NCBI GenBank assembly: GCA_024685315.1
Contig: JAIKVW010000030.1
Coordinates: 1 to 64,000 of the forward strand
Length of the DNA: 64,000 bases
Origin: Lachnospiraceae bacterium
GTDB lineage: Bacteria > Bacillota > Clostridia > Lachnospirales > Lachnospiraceae
Direction: 5' to 3'
Positions within the stretch are counted from its first letter, which is position 1, and each line of letters starts with the position of its first letter. The position numbers and the translations under genes are program-made. Under the pieces are notes generated by a model. The model saw only the letters and a program-made list of their open reading frames with translations. It did not search any database and was not told where the DNA came from. This document shows, in pieces, positions 20,063 to 29,414 of this stretch.

Positions 20063-20091
20063 TATAATTTTAAATGTGGGGGCAGCCCCCA
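20063..20091 (+). promoter_or_regulatory. Promoter -10 and palindrome before the MerR gene
   Basis: TATAAT at 20063-20068 has no good -35. Starting about 9 bases downstream, TGGGGGC A GCCCCCA (20077-20091) is a perfect 7+1+7 inverted repeat near the expected transcription start. It could be an operator for the MerR protein encoded just downstream, or an mRNA hairpin. The regulatory role is inferred. Confidence 0.4.
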
Positions 20092-20135
20092 TGTCAAGCG
20101 AAACGCGTCAAGAACTTTTTGCCAGGGAGGGCATT

Positions 20136-20987
20136 ATGGGAAAGCAGGCTGACCATTCGTCGGATTTCTTTATCTCTGCAGGAGATTTTGCGTCCTTCTG
20201 TAAGACCACCAGGGATACTTTGAGGTATTATTCAAAGCAGGGCATACTGGTGCCTTACCGGAACCCCGAGAACGGGTACCATTATTACAGTGTGCCGCAG
20301 CTTGGATCGTTCTTTTTTATCCTGACATTCCGGAAGCTCGGATATTCTGTAGATGACATACGGAAATTCATGGACATGAAGGGCGGAGGAGACCCCGAGA
20401 GTTTCATCTCTTCCCTTTACGATATGCTGATATCCGAGAGGGATCTTCTGGATGAACGGATAGCACAGACAGAGGTCAGCCTTGCGTTTATCAACGCCAT
20501 GAAGGGCGCACAGTTCTCTGAGCCGAGGCTGGCGTTTCTTCCGGGTGATATATATTTTAAGATCAGCGAGGTGAGCGCCAGGGACGCTAAATCGCTGGGA
20601 GATATATACACCGACGCGAGAGCCCACATCACATCATTTGAGACCCCGGAATCCGCCTTCCCGGTAGGCGTCGCAATGGATGCTAAGGCCTTCATGAATG
20701 GAGACTATACCTACAGAAAGGTATTCTCGCTGATGACGATAGACAGTGAAGGCGCTGCCGCAGAGGAACATCCGGAACGGACAGCTCTTGGCTCCCGGAA
20801 GATCGCGATAATAATGTGCAGGGATTCGGACGGCGATATAAAGGAGAGCTACCGCAGGCTTGCGGATTTTATTAAGGATGAAGAGCTTAAGGTCCTGTCG
20901 GACGTATATTCGCTTAGCCTTGTAAATATGATGGACCCTACAGATACACGAAGATTCTTTAAATATATTTTCGCAGCAGTCGAATAA
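20136..20987 (+). CDS. MerR family transcriptional regulator
   Basis: A 283-residue regulator. The N-terminal winged helix-turn-helix reads FISAGDFASFCKTTRDTLRYYSKQGILVPYRNPENGYHYYS, the MerR signature, followed by a dimerisation helix. The C-terminal ~150 residues look like an effector-binding (GyrI-like) domain. The frame is open 39 codons further upstream, including an ATG at 20091, but only the ATG at 20136 has a good SD (AGGGAGG, 6 bases). The XRE gene follows after 18 bases, so the regulator may share its transcript with it. Confidence 0.88.
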   Translation: MGKQADHSSDFFISAGDFASFCKTTRDTLRYYSKQGILVPYRNPENGYHYYSVPQLGSFFFILTFRKLGYSVDDIRKFMDMKGGGDPESFISSLYDMLISERDLLDERIAQTEVSLAFINAMKGAQFSEPRLAFLPGDIYFKISEVSARDAKSLGDIYTDARAHITSFETPESAFPVGVAMDAKAFMNGDYTYRKVFSLMTIDSEGAAAEEHPERTALGSRKIAIIMCRDSDGDIKESYRRLADFIKDEELKVLSDVYSLSLVNMMDPTDTRRFFKYIFAAVE

Positions 20988-21005
20988 AAAAGGTGAGGTA
21001 GAAAA

Positions 21006-21512
21006 ATGGCTACAAAGAGTGTAGGAACATTGATCAAAGAAGCACGCACCCAGGCAGGACTTACGCAGGAACAGCTTGCACGCAAGATCAAAGGGCTTTC
21101 AGCCTCAGACATAAGCAAGGCGGAGAGAGGAGAGGCCGATCTGACCCAGGAGCAGCTTAAAGCGATAGCAAAGGCTACAGGAGTGACCCAGAGCTCCCTC
21201 ATCAACGCCGCAAAGGGAAAGAGTTCGTCCAAGAAGACATCTTCTTCCAAAAAGACTTCGTCATCAAGCTCTTCCTCCCTGACTCTCAGCAGCGAGGAAA
21301 AGAAGATCATAAAGGCTTACCGCTCTGCAGATGAAAAGGCGCAGGGGATCGTCCGCACCGTGCTCGGAGTAACAACGGGGAGTTCTTCTTCCTCCTCCGC
21401 AGGGGCAAATATTATTGGATCTCTGCTGGAAGGGCTCGGAAACGCCGCATCTTCTTCATCGGAATCAGGAGGAGGGATCCTCGGGACTCTCGCAGATCTT
21501 TTAAAGAAATAA
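21006..21512 (+). CDS. XRE-type helix-turn-helix protein with serine-rich linkers
   Basis: A 168-residue protein. Residues ~6-65 are a Cro/CI-type HTH (LIKEARTQAGLTQEQLARKIKG...ISKAERGEADLTQEQLKAIAKATG). Two low-complexity stretches follow: a Ser/Lys tract (about 72-91) and Ser runs near 125-130 and 143-148. The C-terminus is glycine- and leucine-rich (GGGILGTLADLLKK). The middle segment LSSEEKKIIKAYRSADEKAQGIVRTVLG resembles the helix that follows HTH domains in many clostridial XRE proteins. Targets are unknown. It is probably co-transcribed with the hydrolase gene 19 bases downstream. SD: AAAGGTGAGG. Confidence 0.82.
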   Translation: MATKSVGTLIKEARTQAGLTQEQLARKIKGLSASDISKAERGEADLTQEQLKAIAKATGVTQSSLINAAKGKSSSKKTSSSKKTSSSSSSSLTLSSEEKKIIKAYRSADEKAQGIVRTVLGVTTGSSSSSSAGANIIGSLLEGLGNAASSSSESGGGILGTLADLLKK

Positions 21513-21530
21513 GAAAGCAGGAGATATTTA

Positions 21531-23291
21531 ATGTCATTTGATATCAGCTTTTACCAGCTGCTTTACAAGATAGTGGCAGGTGATACAAAGAACATCAGCA
21601 AGGTGGACTATGCCCCGCAGAAGCCGAGGTTCGAGAACCTGCCAATAGAGCAGCCTTTCGAGAGGGCGACGCCCGAATCACAGGGTATCAGATCCTCATA
21701 TATACGCGGGTTTCTCAAAGACATTGCCGATGAGGAAGTAATAAACCCGCACCATATCATGATCCTGAGGCACGGAAAAGTGATCGCTGAGTGCAGCTTT
21801 GCACCCTACAGGCGTGGGATGTGGCACGCGGTTAATTCGATGAGCAAATCCTTGACGGGAATGGCGGTCGGGATAGCGGTTGGGGAGGATAAACTCTCGC
21901 CAAACGCAAAGATAAGCGAGATCTTTCCGGGGGCAGGCAAGACTCTTCCTTCCAGAGAGTACAAGGAACTCGCTGTGAAGCACCTCCTCACAATGACCAG
22001 CGGAGTTGACTTTGCAGAGACCGGCGCGGTTTCCGGGAACAATTGGCTTCAGGGTTACCTGAAGGCAGGCTTTAAGAACCCTCCGGGAACGGAGTTTGAC
22101 TATAACAGCATGAATTCCTACGTGCTCTCAGCTATCATCCAGGAGATATACGGAGTGCCTATGGATGAGTTTATCCGCGAAAGGCTCTTCGACCCTATGG
22201 GGATCAAAGAATTTTTCTGGGAGCACGATCCCGCAGGCATCTGCAAAGGCGGCTGGGGGCTCTTCCTGAAGTCTGAAGACGCTGCAAAGCTCGGATGGCT
22301 CTATATGAATAAAGGGGTATGGAACGGAGAGCAGCTGGTCCCGGAGCACTGGGTCGAGGTCTCTTTAAGATCACATGCCGATAACGGCCGCTTCGGCTAC
22401 GGCTGTCAGATATGGATGGATGACAGGCCCGGAAGCTTCGCATATAACGGGCTTTTCGGGCAGAATGTCATCTGTTATCCCGACACGGATATGATCATCT
22501 GCATCAATGCCGGAGACCAGGAGATCTTCGCAGACGGAGTACTGACCAGGATAAGGCGGAAATATTTCGGAGAAGGTTTCGAGCCCTCTGAAAATCATCT
22601 CCCGGAGGATCCGGATGAGTTTTCAGCCCTTAATGAAACGATAGCGTATTATGAGAACACCCCGCATATGCTGCTTCCTGAAAAAACGCCCGAATGGGGA
22701 TTCCGGAAACGTGAAACTAACCCGGTCAGCATTGACGAGTTCATTTCGGTGCTGCGTGGGCATTATTTTGAGCTGGAGCAGGCGAGAACCGGACTCTTCC
22801 CGATAGTCTGCCAGGTCATGCATAACAACTATTCCGAAGGCATCGCCAAGATCGGATTCGACAGCGTGGCCGACACCCTGTTCCTCCTGGTAAAGGAAGG
22901 AAAGTGGGAGAACCGGCTGAAGGTCGGCTTTATGAAGGCGGAGATCAGCACGGTGATGCTGTATTCCGAGCCTTATCTCGCAGGAGTGACCGGCAAATTG
23001 TCTGTGGACGAGAACGGACACACGGTGCTGATGCTTGAGATCGCCTTCCTCGAGGAGGCATGCAGCAGGCTCATAAAGATAATCTTCGAGGGAACGGAGA
23101 TCACTGTAGAGACCGGCGAAGTGCCTGGAAATATGATAATAAACGATGTGCTCAGGATGTCTGGAGACCAGACCTCTGTGACGAAACTGCCTTTTGTGAA
23201 GAATCTGACCTCAGGAGACGCCAAGGTGATCATCGACCAGGTGGTGCAGTCAGCTATGCAGGGGACGGACAAAGGGCATCTGGTGATGTGA
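21531..23291 (+). CDS. Serine hydrolase of the beta-lactamase/penicillin-binding (class C-like) family
   Basis: A 586-residue protein without a signal peptide. The nucleophile motif SMSK is at Ser103-Lys106 (NSMSKSLTG), and the second motif is at Tyr191 (FDYNSMNSYVLS). HLLTMTSGVDF and the GGWGLFLKSEDAAKLGWLY segment match the beta-lactamase superfamily (PF00144). The C-terminal ~230 residues have no catalytic motif and are longer than in typical esterase/DD-peptidase relatives. Being cytoplasmic, it is more likely an esterase or peptidase than an antibiotic-resistance enzyme. SD: AGCAGGAGA. The codon composition is like that of its neighbours. Confidence 0.88.
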   Translation: MSFDISFYQLLYKIVAGDTKNISKVDYAPQKPRFENLPIEQPFERATPESQGIRSSYIRGFLKDIADEEVINPHHIMILRHGKVIAECSFAPYRRGMWHAVNSMSKSLTGMAVGIAVGEDKLSPNAKISEIFPGAGKTLPSREYKELAVKHLLTMTSGVDFAETGAVSGNNWLQGYLKAGFKNPPGTEFDYNSMNSYVLSAIIQEIYGVPMDEFIRERLFDPMGIKEFFWEHDPAGICKGGWGLFLKSEDAAKLGWLYMNKGVWNGEQLVPEHWVEVSLRSHADNGRFGYGCQIWMDDRPGSFAYNGLFGQNVICYPDTDMIICINAGDQEIFADGVLTRIRRKYFGEGFEPSENHLPEDPDEFSALNETIAYYENTPHMLLPEKTPEWGFRKRETNPVSIDEFISVLRGHYFELEQARTGLFPIVCQVMHNNYSEGIAKIGFDSVADTLFLLVKEGKWENRLKVGFMKAEISTVMLYSEPYLAGVTGKLSVDENGHTVLMLEIAFLEEACSRLIKIIFEGTEITVETGEVPGNMIINDVLRMSGDQTSVTKLPFVKNLTSGDAKVIIDQVVQSAMQGTDKGHLVM

Positions 23292-23601
23292 GAGGAAACA
23301 ATATTAGATGCATGGAATGGGGTGAAGAAGTGACAGTGGGTATATGATGTTCGTATGGGTACGATGGAGCGACACTTAATTCAAGTGGAGACTTTGGGAC
23401 TAGAGTACTATTGTGGAGTATTGTGCAGCAGAATACCCCTTGAAATTCACCCAACCAATGCTTTGTATTATGAAAGGAAAGCATCAGATATTTATGTAGA
23501 ATACATGTGACTGTACGGAACAAGTCTAATGTCATTGATCTTGTCAAGATGTTTTAAAATCTAAATATGTGTTTTTATCAAAGGAAAGGATCTTCCAGTC
23601 T
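23292..23601. other. Gene-poor, AT-richer 310-base gap with a 51-codon open frame
   Basis: No convincing promoter or terminator is visible here. The stretch is less GC-rich than the flanking genes and uses codons (GTA, TTA, AGA, ATA) that are rare around it. It holds a short open frame, 23355-23510 on the plus strand, that encodes 51 residues beginning MGTMERHLIQVETLGLEYY and has no SD. The frame resumes after its stop with a further plausible stretch. It may be the remnant of a decayed or foreign gene; no family is recognised. Confidence 0.35.
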
Positions 23602-25191
23602 ATGCAGAGCGATATTAATAAACAGCATGTTTTTCACGGCAGCATTATTACCTGTGACCAGAAGAACACAGTAGCCGAGTATCTCGCAATCGAAGGGGAC
23701 ACCATTGCGTATGTGGGCGACTCGCTTCCGCAGCGTTTTGCGGGCGCGAAAGTGATCGAGCTGGGCAGCAAGGCGCTTACGCCATCATTTGTGGACAGCC
23801 ATATTCACTTTGCGAGCTACGCGACCTTCCACGCGGGGCTGAATGTGATGAATGCGAAGAGCAATGCCGAGATCCTCGAGATGATCAGGAAGTTCGCCGC
23901 GGAGTCGAATGACAAGCTCCTGGTAGCTTTCGGAGCATCTCCGTACTCGGTCTACGACGGGCGGCTCGTTACCCGCGAAGAGCTCGACAGCGTGTGCCCA
24001 GACAGGCCGTTCTTCATGGTAAAATATGACGGGCACGCCTGCGTGGTCAATTCAATGCTGCTTGACAAGGTCGGACCGAAGGCCGAGGGTCTGCGCGGTT
24101 TCCATCCGGACAGCGGGGAGATGAACCAGGAAGCCTTCTTCAAGGTATCCGACTATGTTACCAATTCGATATCGATTCCGAAGCTCATCTCAAATATGCA
24201 GAAGGCCGCGGATTACATGGCCGGAAAGGGCATCGGTATGATCCACTCCGTGAGCGGAGTGGGATTTACCGGAGACCTGGACGTCGATATGGAGAGATTC
24301 TTCGCGAGAGGCCTGGATAACGGTATGCAGATGAGGGTCTTCTTCCAGACCATGGACGTAAATAAGGCTGTAAGGCGGAAGCTTAAGAGGATCGGAGGCT
24401 GTTTTGCCTGCGCGCTCGACGGGTGTTTCGGCTCGGCTGACGCCGCGATGCTGGAGCCTTATGCGGGAACCGATGACCGCGGAGTGCTTTATTATACAGA
24501 TGATGAGGTGACGGATTTCTGCCGCAAGGCGAACCGCGCAGGACTTCAGATAGAGATGCACGCGATAGGCGACGCGGCCTTTGACCAGGCGACGAGAGCG
24601 CTTAAGACCGCGCTCGACGAGTACCCGAGGGAAGACCACAGGCACGGGATCATACACGACTGCCTGCCGACGCAGCACGGTCTGGAGATCTGCAGAGATT
24701 ACCATATCCTTATGCCGGTACAGAGCGCCTTCATCGACTGGCCGCAGGAGCCGGACGAGTATTTGGAAAAGCTGATGGGTCCTGAAAGAAGCTCGCGGCT
24801 CAATCCGCTTAGGGACTTTCAGGATGCCGGGATAGTGCTGAGTGCCGGATCAGACGGCCCGTGCACGGATCCCGATCCGATAGAGTGGATGTACAGGGCC
24901 TGCAACCACAGCAATCCCGCGCAGTCGCTCACTGTAGCCGAGGCGCTTAAAATGTGCACATACAACGGTTACTACACGACCTTTGACGAAGATAAGAGGG
25001 GGAGCCTTGAAGAGGGCAAGATCGCCGATATGGCTGTGCTCAGCGGCAACCCCTATGAGACGAAGCCGGAGGATCTGCGGAGCCTTTCGGTAAAGAAGCT
25101 GATACTTAGCGGCCATTCATACAGGCCGGTAAAAAGCTCTGGCATAATGCAGGTCCTTAAGGGCGCTGCGGGAAGGAAATACAAGCAGTAA
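23602..25191 (+). CDS. Amidohydrolase family protein (YtcJ-like)
   Basis: A 529-residue metal-dependent hydrolase of the amidohydrolase_3 (PF07969) type. The metal site pieces are visible: DSHIHF, EMHAIGDAAFDQA, HDCLPTQHG and SAGSDGPCTDPDP. The N-terminal beta-sandwich begins GSIITCDQKNTVAEYLAIEGDTIAYVG, and the C-terminal GSLEEGKIADMAVLSGNPY is diagnostic. The substrate is unknown. I chose the ATG at 23602 because AAGGAAAGGA lies upstream of it; an ATG 11 codons earlier lacks an SD. It is followed within 30 bases by the MATE gene. Confidence 0.9.
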   Translation: MQSDINKQHVFHGSIITCDQKNTVAEYLAIEGDTIAYVGDSLPQRFAGAKVIELGSKALTPSFVDSHIHFASYATFHAGLNVMNAKSNAEILEMIRKFAAESNDKLLVAFGASPYSVYDGRLVTREELDSVCPDRPFFMVKYDGHACVVNSMLLDKVGPKAEGLRGFHPDSGEMNQEAFFKVSDYVTNSISIPKLISNMQKAADYMAGKGIGMIHSVSGVGFTGDLDVDMERFFARGLDNGMQMRVFFQTMDVNKAVRRKLKRIGGCFACALDGCFGSADAAMLEPYAGTDDRGVLYYTDDEVTDFCRKANRAGLQIEMHAIGDAAFDQATRALKTALDEYPREDHRHGIIHDCLPTQHGLEICRDYHILMPVQSAFIDWPQEPDEYLEKLMGPERSSRLNPLRDFQDAGIVLSAGSDGPCTDPDPIEWMYRACNHSNPAQSLTVAEALKMCTYNGYYTTFDEDKRGSLEEGKIADMAVLSGNPYETKPEDLRSLSVKKLILSGHSYRPVKSSGIMQVLKGAAGRKYKQ

Positions 25192-25219
25192 AGTATTATG
25201 ATTGATAGAGACGGACAGA

Positions 25220-26604
25220 ATGGACAGAGCAGAGCAGGAAAGAGAATTATTTGAGCGCATGCCGATATGGAGCGCCCTTCGGAAGATGATAATTCCGGCG
25301 GTGATGAGCCAGATCATCGTGCTGATCTACAATATGGCAGACACCTTCTACATCGGGAGGACGAATAACCCCTACATGGTGGGGGCGTTTCGCTTATCCT
25401 TCCGGTGTTTAACATGATGCTCTGCATATCGAATCTGTGCGGTGTGGGCGGTGGCTCGCTTATATCGAGGCTCCTTGGCAGGGGCGACCGCGGCGAAGCC
25501 CGCAAGGTCAGCGTTTTCAGCCTTTGTCTTGCGGCCCTGCTGTCGATTCTGTTCTCTCTGATCATAGGGGTCTTCATGACCGGCATCCTTGGATTTCTGG
25601 GGGCCGGAGAGAACACGCTTACATATTCACGGCAGTACATTTTCTGTGTGCTGGTGCTCGGCGCGCTGCCTACCGTGCTCTCAAACGTAATGTCGAACCT
25701 CATACGCAGCATAGGAATGTCGCGGGAGGCGAGCTTCGGAATAATGATGGGCGGGATACTGAATATAATCCTTGACCCGATCTTTATGTTCGTGATCCTG
25801 CCGCAGGGGAATGAGGTCCTGGGCGTCGGAATTGCGACCCTGCTCTCGAACTGCACGGCCTGCAGCTATTTTATTATAAAGCTGTACCGGATCAGAAATG
25901 ACTCGCCGCTGACCTTTGATATCAGGGAAGGTCTTCCGAAAGGCCGGAACATCATAAAGGTGTTCGCGGTCGGATTCCCGGCCGCGATAGCCGTGGGGCT
26001 TTTCGACCTGGACTATATGATACTGGACAAGCTGATGGCAGGATACAGCGACCTCGCGCTTGCGGCGATAGGGATAGTCCTCAAGGTGGAAAGGTTTCCG
26101 CTTAACGTAGGCCTGGGTATATGCCAGGGAATGATGCCTCTTGTCGCATATAATTATTCATCCGGAAATGAGAAGAGGATGGACGGCTTTGCCAGGGCTT
26201 CCCTGAAGCTCGGGCTGGTCATCGCTGCAGTATCCATCGTGCTGTATGAATCCTTTGCCCCGCAGATAATCAGGTTCTTTATTGCAGAGGTGGAGACTGC
26301 AGCGCTGGGGGTCCCTTTTATCCGGGCCAGGGTGCTTGCAACGCCGTTCATGTTCATCAGCTTTTTCTTTGTGCACACTTTCCAGGCTTATGGAAAGGGC
26401 CGGATCGCGCTGATCCTGGGGGTCATGAGATGGCTGGTCCTGAACATCCCGATGCTGTTCATTATGAACCGCCTGATCGGAATGTACGGACTGGTCTGGA
26501 GCCAGGTGACGGCGGACATCATAAATGTTATACTGTCATTTGTTATATACAGGCGGGAGCGAAGGAAGATGGCGCTTTCTGCCACGCAGAAAGGTGATGC
26601 ATAA
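25220..26604 (+). pseudogene. MATE family efflux transporter, frameshifted
   Basis: The N-terminal part (25220-25417) reads MPIWSALRKMIIPAVMSQIIVLIYNMADTFYIGRTNNPYMVGA, a standard MATE opening, then runs out of frame. The rest of the protein continues in the -1 frame from about 25390 (SLILPVFNMMLCISNLCGVGGGSLISRLLGRG) to 26604. One base appears to be missing in the GTGGGGGCGTTTCG stretch at about 25380-25391; adding a single G restores a complete ~460-residue MATE protein with 12 membrane segments. It is therefore a recent pseudogene, a sequencing error in a G-rich run, or a programmed shift. The stop overlaps the next gene's start (TAATG). Confidence 0.85.
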
Positions 26605-27617
26605 TGTTTTGTAATAGATCGGATAGGGCGCTTGGAAGGGAAGCTGTGACGCTTGCGGCGGCAGCGGTGCTTTCCGCGGGGCTCCTTGCGGGGTGCTCGG
26701 GCAGCAGGCCTTCTTCGGAGGCTTCTGCGGATGCGGGGCAGATTCACGTGGTCGCAAGCATTTTCCCGGAATACGACTGGACCCGGAATATAATCGGGGA
26801 TACAGAAGGCGCAGAGCTTTCTCTGCTTATTGACAGCGGCACGGACATGCATTCGTTCCAGCCTGCCGCCAGCGATATCCTGGAGATATCTTCAAGCGAC
26901 CTTTTCATCTATGTAGGGGGAGAGTCGGATGCCTGGGTGGAGGATGTCCTTAAGGAGCCTGTAAACCCGGATATCGTTACCGTAAACCTTATGGAGATCC
27001 TGGGCGACGCGGCCTATGAGGAAAACGAAGAGGAACTTAACGGGGCCGCAGCTGAAGAGGATGATGAAGAGGCCGAATATGACGAGCACGTCTGGCTCTC
27101 TATCAGGAACGCCAGGCTCTTCTGCAGTGAAATAACTGAGGCGCTTTGTCAGGCGGATCCCGGAAATGAAGATGCCTACAGGGCTAACCTGGCGGCCTAT
27201 GACGCCGAACTTGCCGAGCTCGAGGCAGCATACGAAGAAGTGCTTTCGCCCGGCGGAGACGGGCCTTCCGCAGTGGTATTCGGAGACAGGTTCCCGTTCA
27301 GGTACCTGATGAAGGACTACGGTATCGAGTACTATGCGGCTTTCGAAGGCTGCAGCGCAGAGACGGACGCAAGTTTCGAGACCATTATTTTCCTTGCGGG
27401 CAAGGTGGACGAGCTGGGACTTAACACCGTGCTCACGATCGACGGATCCGACGGAAAGATAGCCCAGACGATAGTTAATAATACCGAAGGCAAGGACCAG
27501 CAGATACTCATGCTGGATTCGATGCAGTCAGTAAGCAGTCAGCAGATCTCCGAAGGGATATCCTACATTTCGGCCATGAAAGATAATCTTGAGGTGCTTA
27601 CTAAATGTTCCGACTGA
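26604..27617 (+). CDS. Zinc/manganese-type ABC substrate-binding lipoprotein (ZnuA-like)
   Basis: A 337-residue lipoprotein with lipobox LLAGC (Cys31). The ZnuA family fold is seen in VVASIFPEYDWTRNIIGD, with metal ligands His83 (GTDMHSFQPAASD) and His162 (YDEHVWLSIRNA), an FEGCSAETDASFE segment and LTIDGSDGKIAQTI near the C-terminus. A strongly acidic loop (about 139-161) stands where ZnuA proteins usually have a His-rich loop. No cognate permease or ATPase is present: it overlaps the MATE gene by 1 base and the following exporter gene by 13 bases. It may supply metal to a transporter encoded elsewhere. Confidence 0.88.
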   Translation: MFCNRSDRALGREAVTLAAAAVLSAGLLAGCSGSRPSSEASADAGQIHVVASIFPEYDWTRNIIGDTEGAELSLLIDSGTDMHSFQPAASDILEISSSDLFIYVGGESDAWVEDVLKEPVNPDIVTVNLMEILGDAAYEENEEELNGAAAEEDDEEAEYDEHVWLSIRNARLFCSEITEALCQADPGNEDAYRANLAAYDAELAELEAAYEEVLSPGGDGPSAVVFGDRFPFRYLMKDYGIEYYAAFEGCSAETDASFETIIFLAGKVDELGLNTVLTIDGSDGKIAQTIVNNTEGKDQQILMLDSMQSVSSQQISEGISYISAMKDNLEVLTKCSD

Positions 27618-29368
27618 TCAGAATGATCAAAGGCCGGCAGTGGGGCCTCTTTGCCGGAGCAGCTCTTGCTGTTGCGGTCCAGGCCTTCCTGACGCTTAAG
27701 ATCCCGGATTACATGGAAGATATCACACACCTGATAGAGGAGCAGGTCTCCGATCTGTCTGCCGTCTGGGCAGCAGGCGGAGGCATGCTTCTCTGCGCTT
27801 TAGGGGCGCTTGCCGCGGCGATAGCCTCAAGCTGGTTTTCCGTGCGCTTCGGGACTTATTTCTCAAGGGACCTACGGAAGACCGTGTTTACACACATAGA
27901 ATCATTCTCCATGACCGAATTCTCGGAGTTTTCCACGGCGTCCCTGATCACCCGCAGCACGAATGATGTCATGCAGATCCAGGAGTTCGTCGCGAGGGGG
28001 CTTCTGAACGGCCTCCGCGGTCCTGCGATAATAATCTGGGCGGCGGTCAAGCTCCTCGGCAGGTACAGAGCCTGGGATGTGGTGACGATACTTATCCTTG
28101 CGTTCATGACCGCGGTAATAATATTTCTCGTAAGGTACGCCCACCCTAGGCTTAGGAAGCGTCAGACCTTCACCGACAGCCTGATGAGGGTGCTGCGCGA
28201 GAACCTCACCGGTATCCGCGTGATCCGCGCGGGAAACGCGGAAAAATACATGCAGGAGCGTTTCGGAGATGCGAACAGGGTGCTGACGGAAAATGAGAGG
28301 AAAGCCTTCGAGGCCATGTGCCTCATGAGGCCCTCGAGCAGGCTGATGAACAACCTGATCACAGCAGGGATATATATAACCGGCGCCTTTATTGCGGCGC
28401 GCGCGGCAGGAGCAGGAGGAGCCGCATCCGCGGAAAATGTGCTTGCGGACATGGTCATGTGCTCTGGATACGCCGCATTTCTTACAAGATCTTTTATGGA
28501 TATAAACCTTGCCTTCAACCAGTTTCCCAGAGCAAATATTTCTTCCGCCAGGATCATGGAGATCCTGGACCGGAAGCCGCAGGAGCCCGAACCAGAGCAT
28601 CCGGAAGTGCCGGAGCGCGCCGGGAGCCTTGAATTCAGGAATGTTTCCTTCAGATTCCCGGGGATGGCAGCAGATGCCGTTTCGGACATATCTTTTAAGG
28701 CAGAGCCCGGGCAGACCGTTGCGCTCATTGGGCCGACAGGCTCCGGGAAATCCGCCGCAGTCTCGCTGATCCCGAGACTCTACGATCCTTCTTCAGGAGA
28801 AGTCCTGGTAGACGGTATTGACGTGCGGAGAATGGCAAAGAAAGAGCTCCGCAGCAGAATTGCTTTTGCCGCGCAGTACCCGGTCCTGCTTACAGGTACG
28901 GTCGGATCAAATACCGCTTTTGGCGACAGAGGCAGGGAAAAGCCCGATGATGAGGATATGCGTCGCGTCCTTAAGACCGCGCAGGCGATGGATTTTGTCC
29001 AGGAAATGGGCGGACTCTCCGGGGAAATACGGCGCGGAGGCGCGAATGTGTCCGGCGGACAGAAGCAGAGGCTTTCAATAGCCCGTGCGATCGCGAGAAA
29101 GCCGGAGATCTTTATCATCGACGATTCATTTTCGGCCCTCGATTACAAGACCGACAGGGAGCTCCGCAAGGCGCTTAAAAACGAGCTTCGGGGGACTACG
29201 GTGGTAATCGTGGCGCAGCGTATCGGGACCATAATCGACGCGGACAGGATACTGGTGCTCGAGAACGGACGTATAGTCGGCGACGGCACGCATAAAGAGC
29301 TGATGGAGAAATGCCCGCTTTACCGCGAGATAGCCGCGACGCAGCTTTCGGGCGGGCAGGCAGTATGA
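27605..29368 (+). CDS. ABC exporter half-transporter with degenerate ATPase site (partner A)
   Basis: A 587-residue half-transporter: six membrane segments (residues ~15-300), then an ATP-binding domain. Walker A (GPTGSGKSA, near 375) and the signature VSGGQKQR (near 481) are intact. The catalytic glutamate after Walker B is replaced by Asp (IIDDSFSALD, near 501), and the switch histidine by Gln (VAQRIGT, near 535). Together with partner B, whose signature is altered, this is the layout of heterodimeric exporters such as TM287/288 and LmrCD. The start overlaps the ZnuA-like gene by 13 bases. Cargo is unknown; drug or peptide export is possible. Confidence 0.93.
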   Translation: MFRLIRMIKGRQWGLFAGAALAVAVQAFLTLKIPDYMEDITHLIEEQVSDLSAVWAAGGGMLLCALGALAAAIASSWFSVRFGTYFSRDLRKTVFTHIESFSMTEFSEFSTASLITRSTNDVMQIQEFVARGLLNGLRGPAIIIWAAVKLLGRYRAWDVVTILILAFMTAVIIFLVRYAHPRLRKRQTFTDSLMRVLRENLTGIRVIRAGNAEKYMQERFGDANRVLTENERKAFEAMCLMRPSSRLMNNLITAGIYITGAFIAARAAGAGGAASAENVLADMVMCSGYAAFLTRSFMDINLAFNQFPRANISSARIMEILDRKPQEPEPEHPEVPERAGSLEFRNVSFRFPGMAADAVSDISFKAEPGQTVALIGPTGSGKSAAVSLIPRLYDPSSGEVLVDGIDVRRMAKKELRSRIAFAAQYPVLLTGTVGSNTAFGDRGREKPDDEDMRRVLKTAQAMDFVQEMGGLSGEIRRGGANVSGGQKQRLSIARAIARKPEIFIIDDSFSALDYKTDRELRKALKNELRGTTVVIVAQRIGTIIDADRILVLENGRIVGDGTHKELMEKCPLYREIAATQLSGGQAV

Positions 29369-29414
29369 GCCCTGCCGGATCCGATGAAAAATAACAAGGG
29401 AAGGAGGGAGCCGG

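Noticed and set aside
20019..20135. Longer MerR protein with a 39-residue N-terminal extension
   Set aside because: The extension covers the promoter and palindrome and lacks an SD; the ATG at 20136 has AGGGAGG and gives a normal MerR start.
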